From positions 1 through 12,860 of the forward strand of contig CALBGL010000024.1 in the NCBI GenBank assembly GCA_937892735.1: a stretch of 12,860 bases of DNA. Direction: 5' to 3'. Source of the stretch: an uncultured Clostridia bacterium. Lineage in GTDB: Bacteria > Bacillota > Clostridia > Lachnospirales > Bianqueaceae. Below are positions 7,143 through 12,860 of the stretch, one piece after another. The notes below the pieces were generated by a model. It made no database searches. It was not told the origin of the DNA and was given only the letters and a program-made list of their open reading frames with translations. Position numbers and translations under genes: made by a program. Numbering within the stretch: position 1 is the first letter of the stretch; each line of letters starts with the position of its first letter.

Positions 7143-8446
7143 TATTGCAGTTGTAAGCGGAATAGACGGCATCCGTGGAAGGGAACGGAGCAATGGACAG
7201 AACCGGTCATGGTTCCGATGTCCTCCCGCGCCCACAAATCCCGGACACGAACTGAGGACTGAGAAGACAGTCCTAGGGATGGCAGAGGGCATTCCAGATG
7301 AGACTCACGGGTTCCTGTGTTGAAAAATGCCAGATATAGACTGCCATCCTCGTCTCGACTCGTCCAGAGAATGGAGGAGGCGCCGCAGGAAAGTTCATGC
7401 GCGTCATCCGCATGGCGCAGCATACGCAGTACATCGGGGTTTGTCAAGAGAGAAAGCGTCCATTCGTCATTATCCCGAAGCTCGCCGCCCATCATCAAAG
7501 GAGAACGGAAGATGCAGAAGAGCGTCATCATCGTGCGCTGTTCATCGTGGGAGAGTCCTGTCCAACGATCGCCTTTTCCATGTTCGACGGAACGGATGCC
7601 GATATGGCCCAGCGGCAGCATATCGCAATCGGGCCAGCAGCCAGGACGAGAAACGCCCTGCCACAAACGGCAACGGTCAAACATCTCGGCAAGCTGATGC
7701 CAATCGTCCCACAGGTCGCCCGTCATGCGCCACATATTTGCGTGAGCGCATAGATGATCGGCTTGCTGCCGCAGCGCCGGACCGGGAGAAAGACTCAGCA
7801 CCATGGGACGGCCGCATTGGTCGATGGCGTGACGGATGAGTTCAATTTCACCTTTGCCAGCGTAAGGATCCGTCGGATGATAGGCGGTCGTGCAGATATC
7901 ATCGACTTTCACATAGTCCACGCCCCAGGCGGCGTACAGGTCAAACAACGAATTGTAATAGGCCTGCGCTCCATGAGCCTGGGGATTTACCCCATACATG
8001 TCCGTATTCCAGGAGCAGACAGAGAAGGGGTGAGCAATTTCCCGGGCAGTTGCAGTCGTGCCCAGAATCGGCGTGTTCTGATGTACGGCCTGACGAGGAA
8101 TCCCTCGCAGGATATGGATCCCAAACCGCAGCCCCAGGCTGTGAATATAATCTGCTAAAGGCCGAAAGCCCTGACCATCGGCAGAAGAGGGAAAGCGATT
8201 GGGCGCGGGAATGAGTCGGGAATATGCGTCCATTTCCAATGGAACAAAGGGACGATAAGCCGAACTGACAGCACCCGGCTCATACCATTGAATATCGCAG
8301 ACGATGTATTCCCAGCCAAAGGGAAGCATGTGAGCGGCCATATATTCCGCGTTGCCGCGAATCTCAGCTTCTGTGACAGAGGCACCGTAAGAATCCCAGC
8401 TGTTCCAGCCCATAGGGGGCGTCAGCGCTATGTCGGTATGTTTCAT
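7142..8446 (-). CDS. GH27 glycoside hydrolase, alpha-galactosidase-like
   Basis: 434-residue (beta/alpha)8 retaining glycosidase of family GH27, whose bacterial members cleave terminal alpha-galactose (some alpha-N-acetylgalactosamine or beta-L-arabinopyranose). The family opening TPPMGWNSWDSYG (9-21), the nucleophile segment DYVKVDD (177-183, Asp182) and the acid/base segment RMTGDLWDDW (240-249, Asp244) are clear. RSPLMMGGELR (314-324) is the typical end of the barrel, and residues from about 350 form the C-terminal beta domain. The usual WxDPDML reads WPDCDML here. There is no signal peptide, so substrates must be imported oligosaccharides. AAGGAGGA lies 7 nt before the start. It is the last gene of the minus operon, 12 nt after the PHP gene. 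Confidence 0.9.
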   Translation of the reverse strand: MKHTDIALTPPMGWNSWDSYGASVTEAEIRGNAEYMAAHMLPFGWEYIVCDIQWYEPGAVSSAYRPFVPLEMDAYSRLIPAPNRFPSSADGQGFRPLADYIHSLGLRFGIHILRGIPRQAVHQNTPILGTTATAREIAHPFSVCSWNTDMYGVNPQAHGAQAYYNSLFDLYAAWGVDYVKVDDICTTAYHPTDPYAGKGEIELIRHAIDQCGRPMVLSLSPGPALRQQADHLCAHANMWRMTGDLWDDWHQLAEMFDRCRLWQGVSRPGCWPDCDMLPLGHIGIRSVEHGKGDRWTGLSHDEQRTMMTLFCIFRSPLMMGGELRDNDEWTLSLLTNPDVLRMLRHADDAHELSCGASSILWTSRDEDGSLYLAFFNTGTRESHLECPLPSLGLSSQSSVRVRDLWAREDIGTMTGSVHCSVPFHGCRLFRLQLQ

Positions 8447-8458
8447 AAAAATTCCTCC

Positions 8459-9124
8459 TTACCCACGTAATAGTGTATAGTTTTTTGTCATGAGATATGC
8501 GATGAGTTCATCATCCGTCGTGATCGGCGATTCTGTGACGATACCGCCGTTGCAGGGATCTCCTTTGCGGTGATAGTCGGAGCCGGAGATCATGGACAGG
8601 TGAGCGTAACTGGCCCAGGATACGGAGAGAAAGTTATGCGAATCATGGCGTTCGTTGCCATTATAGGCTTCCAGGCCATCGATCAGCGATTCCTTAACCA
8701 GGGACATATGGTAGCGAAACGGATGGGCTTGATAGATAAGCAGATGGTTTTTATGCGCTAAAGACGAAAAACTTTCCAGATCCATGCTCATCAGATCGCC
8801 ATGACTCATCAAAAACTCGTCGGAAGCGCCGTAGACGAGGTAGTCGTTTTCGCTGCCGTCAAATCGCAATTCAAATCCGAGCAGGATGGTAAATTGGGGA
8901 GTCGCATATTGCAGAATCTCTTTGCGTTTCTCTATATACCAAGCAATCTGTTCTTCCCAGGAAGCCTCTTTCATGTGTTGGAATGTGGGACGGTTCATAT
9001 GGTTTGTCACCACGATCGTGCGGTATCCGGCCGCCTTGTAATCCTCCACGGCCTCCCGGGGAGTAACGCGGGCGCAGATGCTGACATCGTTCGTATGCAT
9101 GTGTAATTCGGTTTTATAGGGCAT
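8459..9124 (-). CDS. PHP-domain phosphoesterase
   Basis: 221-residue PHP-fold metal-dependent hydrolase, related to histidinol-phosphatase-like and TrpH/3',5'-nucleoside-bisphosphate phosphatase-like proteins. Metal ligands appear in family order: His8 and His10 (ELHMHT), His42 (VVTNHMN), Glu85 (LLGFELRF), His134 (YQAHPFR), Asp183 and His185 (SGSDYHRKG), so it should be an active phosphoesterase holding several metal ions. The substrate is unknown and there is no his or trp gene nearby. The start at 9124 is chosen because GAGGAGG sits 9 nt upstream and the PHP motif then begins at the N-terminus as usual; an in-frame extension reaches 9220 but lies within the previous gene. The start overlaps the end of the upstream gene by 11 nt, suggesting coupled translation. 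Confidence 0.87.
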   Translation of the reverse strand: MPYKTELHMHTNDVSICARVTPREAVEDYKAAGYRTIVVTNHMNRPTFQHMKEASWEEQIAWYIEKRKEILQYATPQFTILLGFELRFDGSENDYLVYGASDEFLMSHGDLMSMDLESFSSLAHKNHLLIYQAHPFRYHMSLVKESLIDGLEAYNGNERHDSHNFLSVSWASYAHLSMISGSDYHRKGDPCNGGIVTESPITTDDELIAYLMTKNYTLLRG

Positions 9125-9887
9125 GGAATGTTTCCTCCTCTGTGATGGTATATAAATAACTGCGGCCTTGCCGGCCGATCTGACGAGCCACACCGATTTC
9201 CCGCAGTGCGGACAGTGCATAGGAAGCGCTGCGGGGAGAGAAGCGGGTTGCCTTGATAAAATCCTTCATGGTAAACGATTCGGGCAGCGAATCCGGGATC
9301 AGAGAGATGTAATCTGCGGGGCCAGTCAGGAGTTTAGCAGGCCCGATCGCAAAGGGAACTCGATCCACTCGATGCGAGCCCCGTTTCCCCTCCCGTCCCC
9401 AACCATCCTGATAGCGATATTCCCGCAGGTCTATCAGAATAGGCAAAAGGCAGAGATGAGGATGCATCAGATAGGGACGGATTCGATACAGTTCTGGCAG
9501 CAGCATGTATAAATTCCCCGTTTTGGGAGAGCGGCGACCCTTCGATACTTCTCCGGTATTCGGTTGGATCCAATGGACCCATTTGTGCCAGGGAATCGGA
9601 TAAACGATAGTGACAGGAAACTTCGGCAAGAATACATCCAGTTTTTTTGCAAGCGGCGTAAAGCTTCCGGTCTGCACTTCCAGGATTCGACCATCTCTGT
9701 AGATATCCGCAATAAAGGAGCCGACGGGAATCTCGTGATATTCCGCATCTGGCTCCAGATAATACTTGAGGACAGAGTGAAGGGTGCGTTCCTTTTGGGT
9801 GCCGATACCTTGCGACACCGAAGTCTCTGACAGTACGAGAGCCTGCTGAAGGCGTTCATAACGCTGAATTTCAGAAAGCTCTCCCAT
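9114..9887 (-). CDS. Uncharacterised protein: PD-(D/E)XK-like core plus C-terminal winged helix
   Basis: 257 residues, not a family I can name with certainty. The N-terminal half has a helix ERTLHSVLKYYLE (33-45), then HE (51-52), strand FIADI with Asp61, and ILEVQT with Glu70 and Gln72. This E-x9-D-x8-E-x-Q layout resembles PD-(D/E)XK nuclease-fold proteins in which the catalytic Lys is Gln, as in CoiA-like competence proteins. The middle (about 90-185) has strands and conserved-looking patches (VTIVYPIPWHKWVHWI, GRRSPKTG, GWGREGKRGS). Residues about 204-248 read as a winged helix: a helix, RFSPRSASYALSALREIGV as recognition pair, and a basic wing QIGRQGRSYLY. A DNA-binding or DNA-processing role is inference. 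It starts 5-8 nt after the pgsA-like stop (ATG 9890 is an alternative), with GAGGG in the overlap. Confidence 0.6.
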   Translation of the reverse strand: MGELSEIQRYERLQQALVLSETSVSQGIGTQKERTLHSVLKYYLEPDAEYHEIPVGSFIADIYRDGRILEVQTGSFTPLAKKLDVFLPKFPVTIVYPIPWHKWVHWIQPNTGEVSKGRRSPKTGNLYMLLPELYRIRPYLMHPHLCLLPILIDLREYRYQDGWGREGKRGSHRVDRVPFAIGPAKLLTGPADYISLIPDSLPESFTMKDFIKATRFSPRSASYALSALREIGVARQIGRQGRSYLYTITEEETFHAL

Positions 9888-9895
9888 CATCGCCC

Positions 9896-10444
9896 TCACT
9901 GTGGCAGATCCTTTCGATGAAGGATCTGCAGGTAAACTCTGCAATACATGATTAAGGAGAACAGTAAAGCCGTGAAGGGAATCCAGATTAGCAGATAGAT
10001 GACCAATTCAGGCAGACTTTGACCCAACAAAACCAGAATAGTGATCGCAATATAATAGATGGTCGTGGATACTTTTCCCCACCAGTAGGCGCCGAAGGGT
10101 TTTCCTGTACGATGCAGCACCCAGATACCGGCAAAGAACATGATCCCTTCCTTCAGCACCAGAAGGACGAATAAGGGAATGACGGCAGGCATCTTTACGC
10201 AAAGACAGAAGGCGACGACGGCTTGTGTCAGCTTGTCCGCGATAGGATCTAAGACTTTGCCCAGATTCGTAATCATATTGAAGTGACGGGCGATATAGCC
10301 GTCCAGCGTATCGGTCAGACCGGAGAGGATGAGGATCAGAGCAGCCCCTATCATCTCATCATGGAAAAAAAGCGCAACAAACACAGGGATCAACAGAATC
10401 CGAATCAAAGATAAAAGATTAGGGATCGTGAAAATGCGGTTCAT
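9896..10444 (-). CDS. pgsA: CDP-alcohol phosphatidyltransferase, PgsA-like
   Basis: 182-residue integral membrane enzyme. The complete signature D48-G-x2-A-R53-x8-G62-x3-D66-x3-D70 identifies the CDP-alcohol phosphotransferase family; length and the start NRIFTIPNLLSLIRILLIP fit phosphatidylglycerophosphate synthase, which joins CDP-diacylglycerol and glycerol-3-phosphate in the cytoplasmic membrane. About six hydrophobic segments are visible (near 9-27, 31-43, 74-90, 93-112, 125-142, 147-170). A cardiolipin-type or other phosphatidyltransferase paralogue is possible because the usual recA/cinA neighbours of the housekeeping copy are absent. ATG 10444 is preferred to 10456: GGAGG lies 5 nt before it and would fall inside the longer version. 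First gene of the minus operon, with a good promoter. Confidence 0.85.
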   Translation of the reverse strand: MNRIFTIPNLLSLIRILLIPVFVALFFHDEMIGAALILILSGLTDTLDGYIARHFNMITNLGKVLDPIADKLTQAVVAFCLCVKMPAVIPLFVLLVLKEGIMFFAGIWVLHRTGKPFGAYWWGKVSTTIYYIAITILVLLGQSLPELVIYLLIWIPFTALLFSLIMYCRVYLQILHRKDLPQ

Positions 10445-10474
10445 AGGCGCCTCCATTACAATTTAATATATTCA

Positions 10475-10503
10475 ATAGTATCACACTTTGGTACCGATTT
10501 CAA
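10475..10503 (-). promoter_or_regulatory. Promoter of the pgsA-PHP-GH27 operon
   Basis: On the minus strand TTGAAA (10503-10498) and TACTAT (10480-10475) are spaced by 17 bp, and the -10 is preceded by TGA (TGn extension). The start codon follows about 30 nt downstream of the -10. Confidence 0.75.
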
Positions 10504-10513
10504 CCATAGATTC

Positions 10514-10542
10514 TTGATTCTCGTTGGAAAATATGCTAGAAT
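10514..10542 (+). promoter_or_regulatory. Promoter of the GalM-like gene pair
   Basis: TTGATT (10514-10519) and TAGAAT (10537-10542) are spaced by 17 bp with TGC before the -10 (extended -10). The -35 boxes of this and the divergent promoter are only 10 bp apart. GATTCT occurs at 10509-10514 and 10516-10521 and in inverse as AGAATC at 10538-10543, so both boxes lie within related short repeats that could be an operator. Confidence 0.75.
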
Positions 10543-10571
10543 CAAAGCAAAATAGTGAGGAGGAATCTATC

Positions 10572-11525
10572 ATGCTGACGATCACTTTGCAGGCTGGAGG
10601 ATACGAGGCGACTTTCGCGCCGGCGAACGGCGGCGCCTGTATTTCTTTGCAAAAAGGCGATTTACATTTGTTTCATCAATGGAGTAAGCCAGAGGAGGTA
10701 GAGGAGCATCCCACTTCCTATGGCCTACCCTGTCTGCTTCCGCCGAATCGGATCGACGGAGGACGTTTCGTTTTTGAAGGGGTGGAGAGTGCGCTTCCGG
10801 TCAATGAGCCGGATCGGAACAATTCTCTGCATGGTTTTTTGCATAAGCGCCCCTGGCAGGTAGAAGGGTATTTTGAGGATGAGGACATGGCAGAGATTCA
10901 TATGGTCTTTGAGGGAGATCGGGATACGGATTTCTATGCGTATTACCCGTATGAATTTGAGGCAGAACTCATCTATCGTTTGGACAAGGAGGGGCTGCAT
11001 CAGGAGTTTCGGCTGACTAATTACAGTGAGGGGGATATGCCTTATGGGTTGGGATGGCATACTGCGTTCGCGGTGCCCTTTGCTGAAGGCGCGCGTGCGG
11101 AGGATACCAAGGTTCGCGTATCCATTGGCAAGAGGGTGATGCTGGATGATCGTGCTTTGCCGACCGGAGAACTCCGTCCTCTTTCTGAGGAGGAGGAAAA
11201 ATTCCGGGGAGCCGGCCAATCTCCGGTATACGCGGATATGGATGACCATTTCACGGCAGAGCCTATCGAAGTGAATGGACAGCCGTTCCACGGCGCTGTT
11301 TTAGAGGATCTTGCCAGCGGGCACAGGCTGTATTATCGCGTGGACGATTTTTACAAGCATTGGATGATCTGGAACTGTCATCAGGAGGGGAGCTTTATCT
11401 GCATCGAACCGCAGAACTGGCGTGTCAATGCGCCGAATCTGGAACTGCCCCGAGAAGAATCCGGGCTGGGCGTGTTGGGAAGTCAGGAGACCGTCACCGT
11501 ACGGGCTGATGTCTATGCAGAATAA
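10572..11525 (+). CDS. Aldose 1-epimerase (GalM)-like protein, first copy
   Basis: 317-residue galactose-mutarotase-fold protein; enzymes of this fold interconvert alpha and beta anomers of hexoses or bind related sugars. His87 (LHGFLHKRPW), His163 (GLGWHTAF), Asp224/225 (MDDHF) and Glu279 (IEPQNW) line up with the two His, the Asp and the catalytic Glu of GalM, so activity is likely. It belongs to the divergent aldose-epimerase-like subgroup rather than the close GalM group, and the sugar is not certain. ATG 10572 has GAGGAGGA 7 nt upstream; an in-frame TTG at 10524 would fall inside the promoter. It is transcribed divergently from the GH27 operon and overlaps the second copy. Confidence 0.88.
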   Translation: MLTITLQAGGYEATFAPANGGACISLQKGDLHLFHQWSKPEEVEEHPTSYGLPCLLPPNRIDGGRFVFEGVESALPVNEPDRNNSLHGFLHKRPWQVEGYFEDEDMAEIHMVFEGDRDTDFYAYYPYEFEAELIYRLDKEGLHQEFRLTNYSEGDMPYGLGWHTAFAVPFAEGARAEDTKVRVSIGKRVMLDDRALPTGELRPLSEEEEKFRGAGQSPVYADMDDHFTAEPIEVNGQPFHGAVLEDLASGHRLYYRVDDFYKHWMIWNCHQEGSFICIEPQNWRVNAPNLELPREESGLGVLGSQETVTVRADVYAE

Positions 11526-12459
11526 GATTGTCCTTCAAGGCGGCGGGTATGAAGCGGTATTGTTTCCGGAGGCAGGTGGTGCGTTGGTCACACTGCGAAA
11601 AGGGGAATGGGATGCGTTCTGGCCCTGTAAAACTGCCGAGGAGGCGATGGCCGCACCGACAAGACATGGCCTGCCCTGTCTGTTTCCACCGAACCGGATC
11701 GATGAGGGCCGCTTTACTTTCGATGGCCGTCCGTATCAGTTTACGATGAAACAGCCGAATCCCAAGCGCCTTTTCTCCCACGGCTTTTTATATACACGTC
11801 CCTGGCAGGCGGTTCGTGTGGAAGAAAATGCGGTGACCATGCGGTTTGACTGCAATTCGCATACGGATTTTTATCCGGATTTCCCGCACGCGTTCCGCAT
11901 GGATGTGCAGTATACGCTGACGGAGGAAGGGCTCCTGCAGAATGTGTGTCTGGAGAATCGGAGTTCCCATAAGATGCCGGTGGGCCTGGGCTGGCATACC
12001 GCCTTCAAGTTGCCCCTATCCCCCGATGCGCCGTCGGATTCTGTCCGGATGCGCGTTTCTGTGGGACAGCGTATCCTGCTGGATGATCGTATGCTGCCAA
12101 CGGGAGAAGTACGTGCCCTGAATGAGGCAGAGCAGAAACTGCGTTCCGATGAGGGACTATCGCCCCTGTATAAGGATTTGGACGATCACTTTACAGCAAA
12201 CCCTATTCTGGTCGATGGAAAACCCTTTCACGGTGCAGTTCTGACCTCGGTCGATCACCGGATCCTCTACGAGGTAGATCCGTCGTACCGTCACTGGATG
12301 TTGTTCAATGCGCACAGTGCGGGCAATCTGATCTGTATTGAACCTCAAAACTGGCGCATCAATGCGCCCAATCTGCTGCTCCCCTATGCGGTATCCGGCC
12401 TGGACATACTGGCGCCGGGTGAGAATGTTTCCTATTATAGTCGCATCCGAATGGAATAA
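11515..12459 (+). CDS. Aldose 1-epimerase (GalM)-like protein, second copy
   Basis: 314-residue paralogue of the preceding gene; the two align end to end with few gaps and long shared blocks (GLPCLxPPNRID, GLGWHTAF, LDDRxLPTGE, DDHFTA, FHGAVL, IEPQNWRxNAPNL). The putative catalytic residues are His89 (SHGFL), His161, Asp223/224 and Glu276. The start lies inside the end of the first gene (11-nt overlap; ATG 11509 gives 17 nt), with no strong ribosome binding site, so translation is probably coupled to it. The pair looks like a tandem duplication that diverged, perhaps toward different sugars or a heteromeric partner. The transcript ends at a strong terminator just after the stop. Confidence 0.87.
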   Translation: MQNKIVLQGGGYEAVLFPEAGGALVTLRKGEWDAFWPCKTAEEAMAAPTRHGLPCLFPPNRIDEGRFTFDGRPYQFTMKQPNPKRLFSHGFLYTRPWQAVRVEENAVTMRFDCNSHTDFYPDFPHAFRMDVQYTLTEEGLLQNVCLENRSSHKMPVGLGWHTAFKLPLSPDAPSDSVRMRVSVGQRILLDDRMLPTGEVRALNEAEQKLRSDEGLSPLYKDLDDHFTANPILVDGKPFHGAVLTSVDHRILYEVDPSYRHWMLFNAHSAGNLICIEPQNWRINAPNLLLPYAVSGLDILAPGENVSYYSRIRME

Positions 12460-12460
12460 A

Positions 12461-12503
12461 AAGAGAGTGTGAAAAACGAGAATTCGTTTTTCACACTCTT
12501 TTT
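12461..12503 (+). terminator. Strong intrinsic terminator after the GalM-like pair
   Basis: GAGTGTGAAAAACGA (12465-12479) pairs perfectly with TCGTTTTTCACACTC (12484-12498) around loop GAAT, followed by TTTTT. A-rich bases lie before the stem, so it could also work on the other strand. Confidence 0.92.
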
Positions 12504-12640
12504 CTTGACGGCACTAACGGGGAAAACGCAAGGGACATTTTATTCATCTTGATTATCAATTATATAAATGATGCAAGCAATGCCAGCATCATGGAAAACA
12601 AAATCGTTCTGCGAAGCGCTTGATTCAGAAGTGCCGCTCC
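12504..12640. other. Non-coding spacer before the palindromic array
   Basis: No gene is seen in this stretch. It contains A+T-rich sequence around 12538-12570 and an inverted repeat ATGATGC (12568-12574) / GCATCAT (12586-12592) with an 11-nt loop, which shares the ATGAT/ATCAT theme of the array that follows but is not a copy of it. Confidence 0.5.
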
Positions 12641-12860
12641 AAAGTGATGATACTACGCGACGCGTAGTATCATCAAAAACTGCGGTTTTACGCCCCGGCA
12701 GCCCGAAACACCCCAAAGTGATGATACCGCGCGACGCGTAGTATCATCAAAAACTGCGGTTTCACGCCCCGGCAGCCCGAAACACCCCAAAGTGATGATA
12801 CTGTGCGACGCATAGTATCATCAAAATCCAGGGTTTCACGCCGTGGCAGCCCGAAACACC
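12641..12860. repeat. Tandem 74-bp repeats, each with a 31-bp palindrome
   Basis: Units start at 12641, 12715 and 12789, exactly 74 bp apart; the third is cut by the window end after 72 bp. Each unit has a palindrome with 15-nt arms around a single A (arms 12645-12659/12661-12675, 12719-12733/12735-12749, 12793-12807/12809-12823), followed by a 43-nt linker ending in GGCAGCCCGAAACACC. Unit 1 is a perfect palindrome (arm TGATGATACTACGCG). Units 1 and 2 differ at three positions; unit 3 differs more, mostly in the linker. No open reading frame with coding character crosses it. It could be an array of extragenic palindromes, protein-binding sites or a structured RNA; I do not recognise the family. 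Confidence 0.9.

Noticed and set aside
7317..8158. Several plus-strand open frames opposite the GH27 gene
   Set aside because: Arg/His-rich translations with no domain, no ribosome binding sites and no promoter; GH27 motifs on the minus strand are clear.
12641..12860. CRISPR array
   Set aside because: The whole 74-bp unit is repeated, including the part that would be the spacer, and no cas gene is present.

Overview
This window looks like chromosomal DNA from a Gram-positive anaerobe of the Bacillota (Clostridia, probably gut-associated). The basis is strong AGGAGG-type ribosome binding sites, sigma-A promoters of TTGACA/TATAAT type with TGn extensions, tightly overlapping operons, a mid-range GC content, and families common in clostridial genomes (P1-family peptidase, GH27, HxlR, CDP-alcohol phosphatidyltransferase). 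The species cannot be named from the sequence.

Layout. (1) 1-3606, plus strand: the end of an alpha/beta-hydrolase-like gene, ispE, a cytosolic S1 sulfatase and a P1/DmpA-type N-terminal-nucleophile peptidase. Stops and starts overlap or nearly touch, so this is one operon whose promoter lies upstream of the window. (2) 3607-4560: a monocistronic gluconate 5-dehydrogenase-like SDR gene with its own extended -10 promoter and a hairpin terminator. (3) 4601-6058: a more A+T-rich island with a fusion of two GNAT acetyltransferase domains and, on the opposite strand, a decayed HxlR-type regulator. (4) 5976-7142: a well-formed promoter, a 5'-leader hairpin, a branched-chain aminotransferase, and a terminator able to serve both strands. 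(5) 10503 down to 7101, minus strand: a four-gene operon of a PgsA-like phosphatidyltransferase, an unnamed protein with a PD-(D/E)XK-like core and a C-terminal winged helix, a PHP-domain phosphoesterase, and a GH27 alpha-galactosidase-like enzyme. (6) 10514-12503, plus strand: two tandem, overlapping aldose-1-epimerase (GalM)-like genes with a strong terminator. (7) 12504-12860: non-coding DNA ending in a tandem array of 74-bp units, each carrying a 31-bp palindrome; the array runs off the window edge.

Working together. The divergent promoters at 10475-10542 join the GH27 operon to the GalM-like pair: an alpha-galactosidase would release a hexose that mutarotases could equilibrate, which suggests a small sugar-use locus with an uncharacterised nuclease-like/DNA-binding protein inside it. 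The sulfatase, peptidase and sugar dehydrogenase fit scavenging of decorated glycans and peptides in a gut setting, but their co-transcription with ispE is not metabolically obvious.

Most notable: the 74-bp palindromic array, where one stem pair shows a compensatory C-G to T-A change between copies; the PD-(D/E)XK-like plus winged-helix protein; and the tandem GalM-like paralogues behind a shared divergent promoter.
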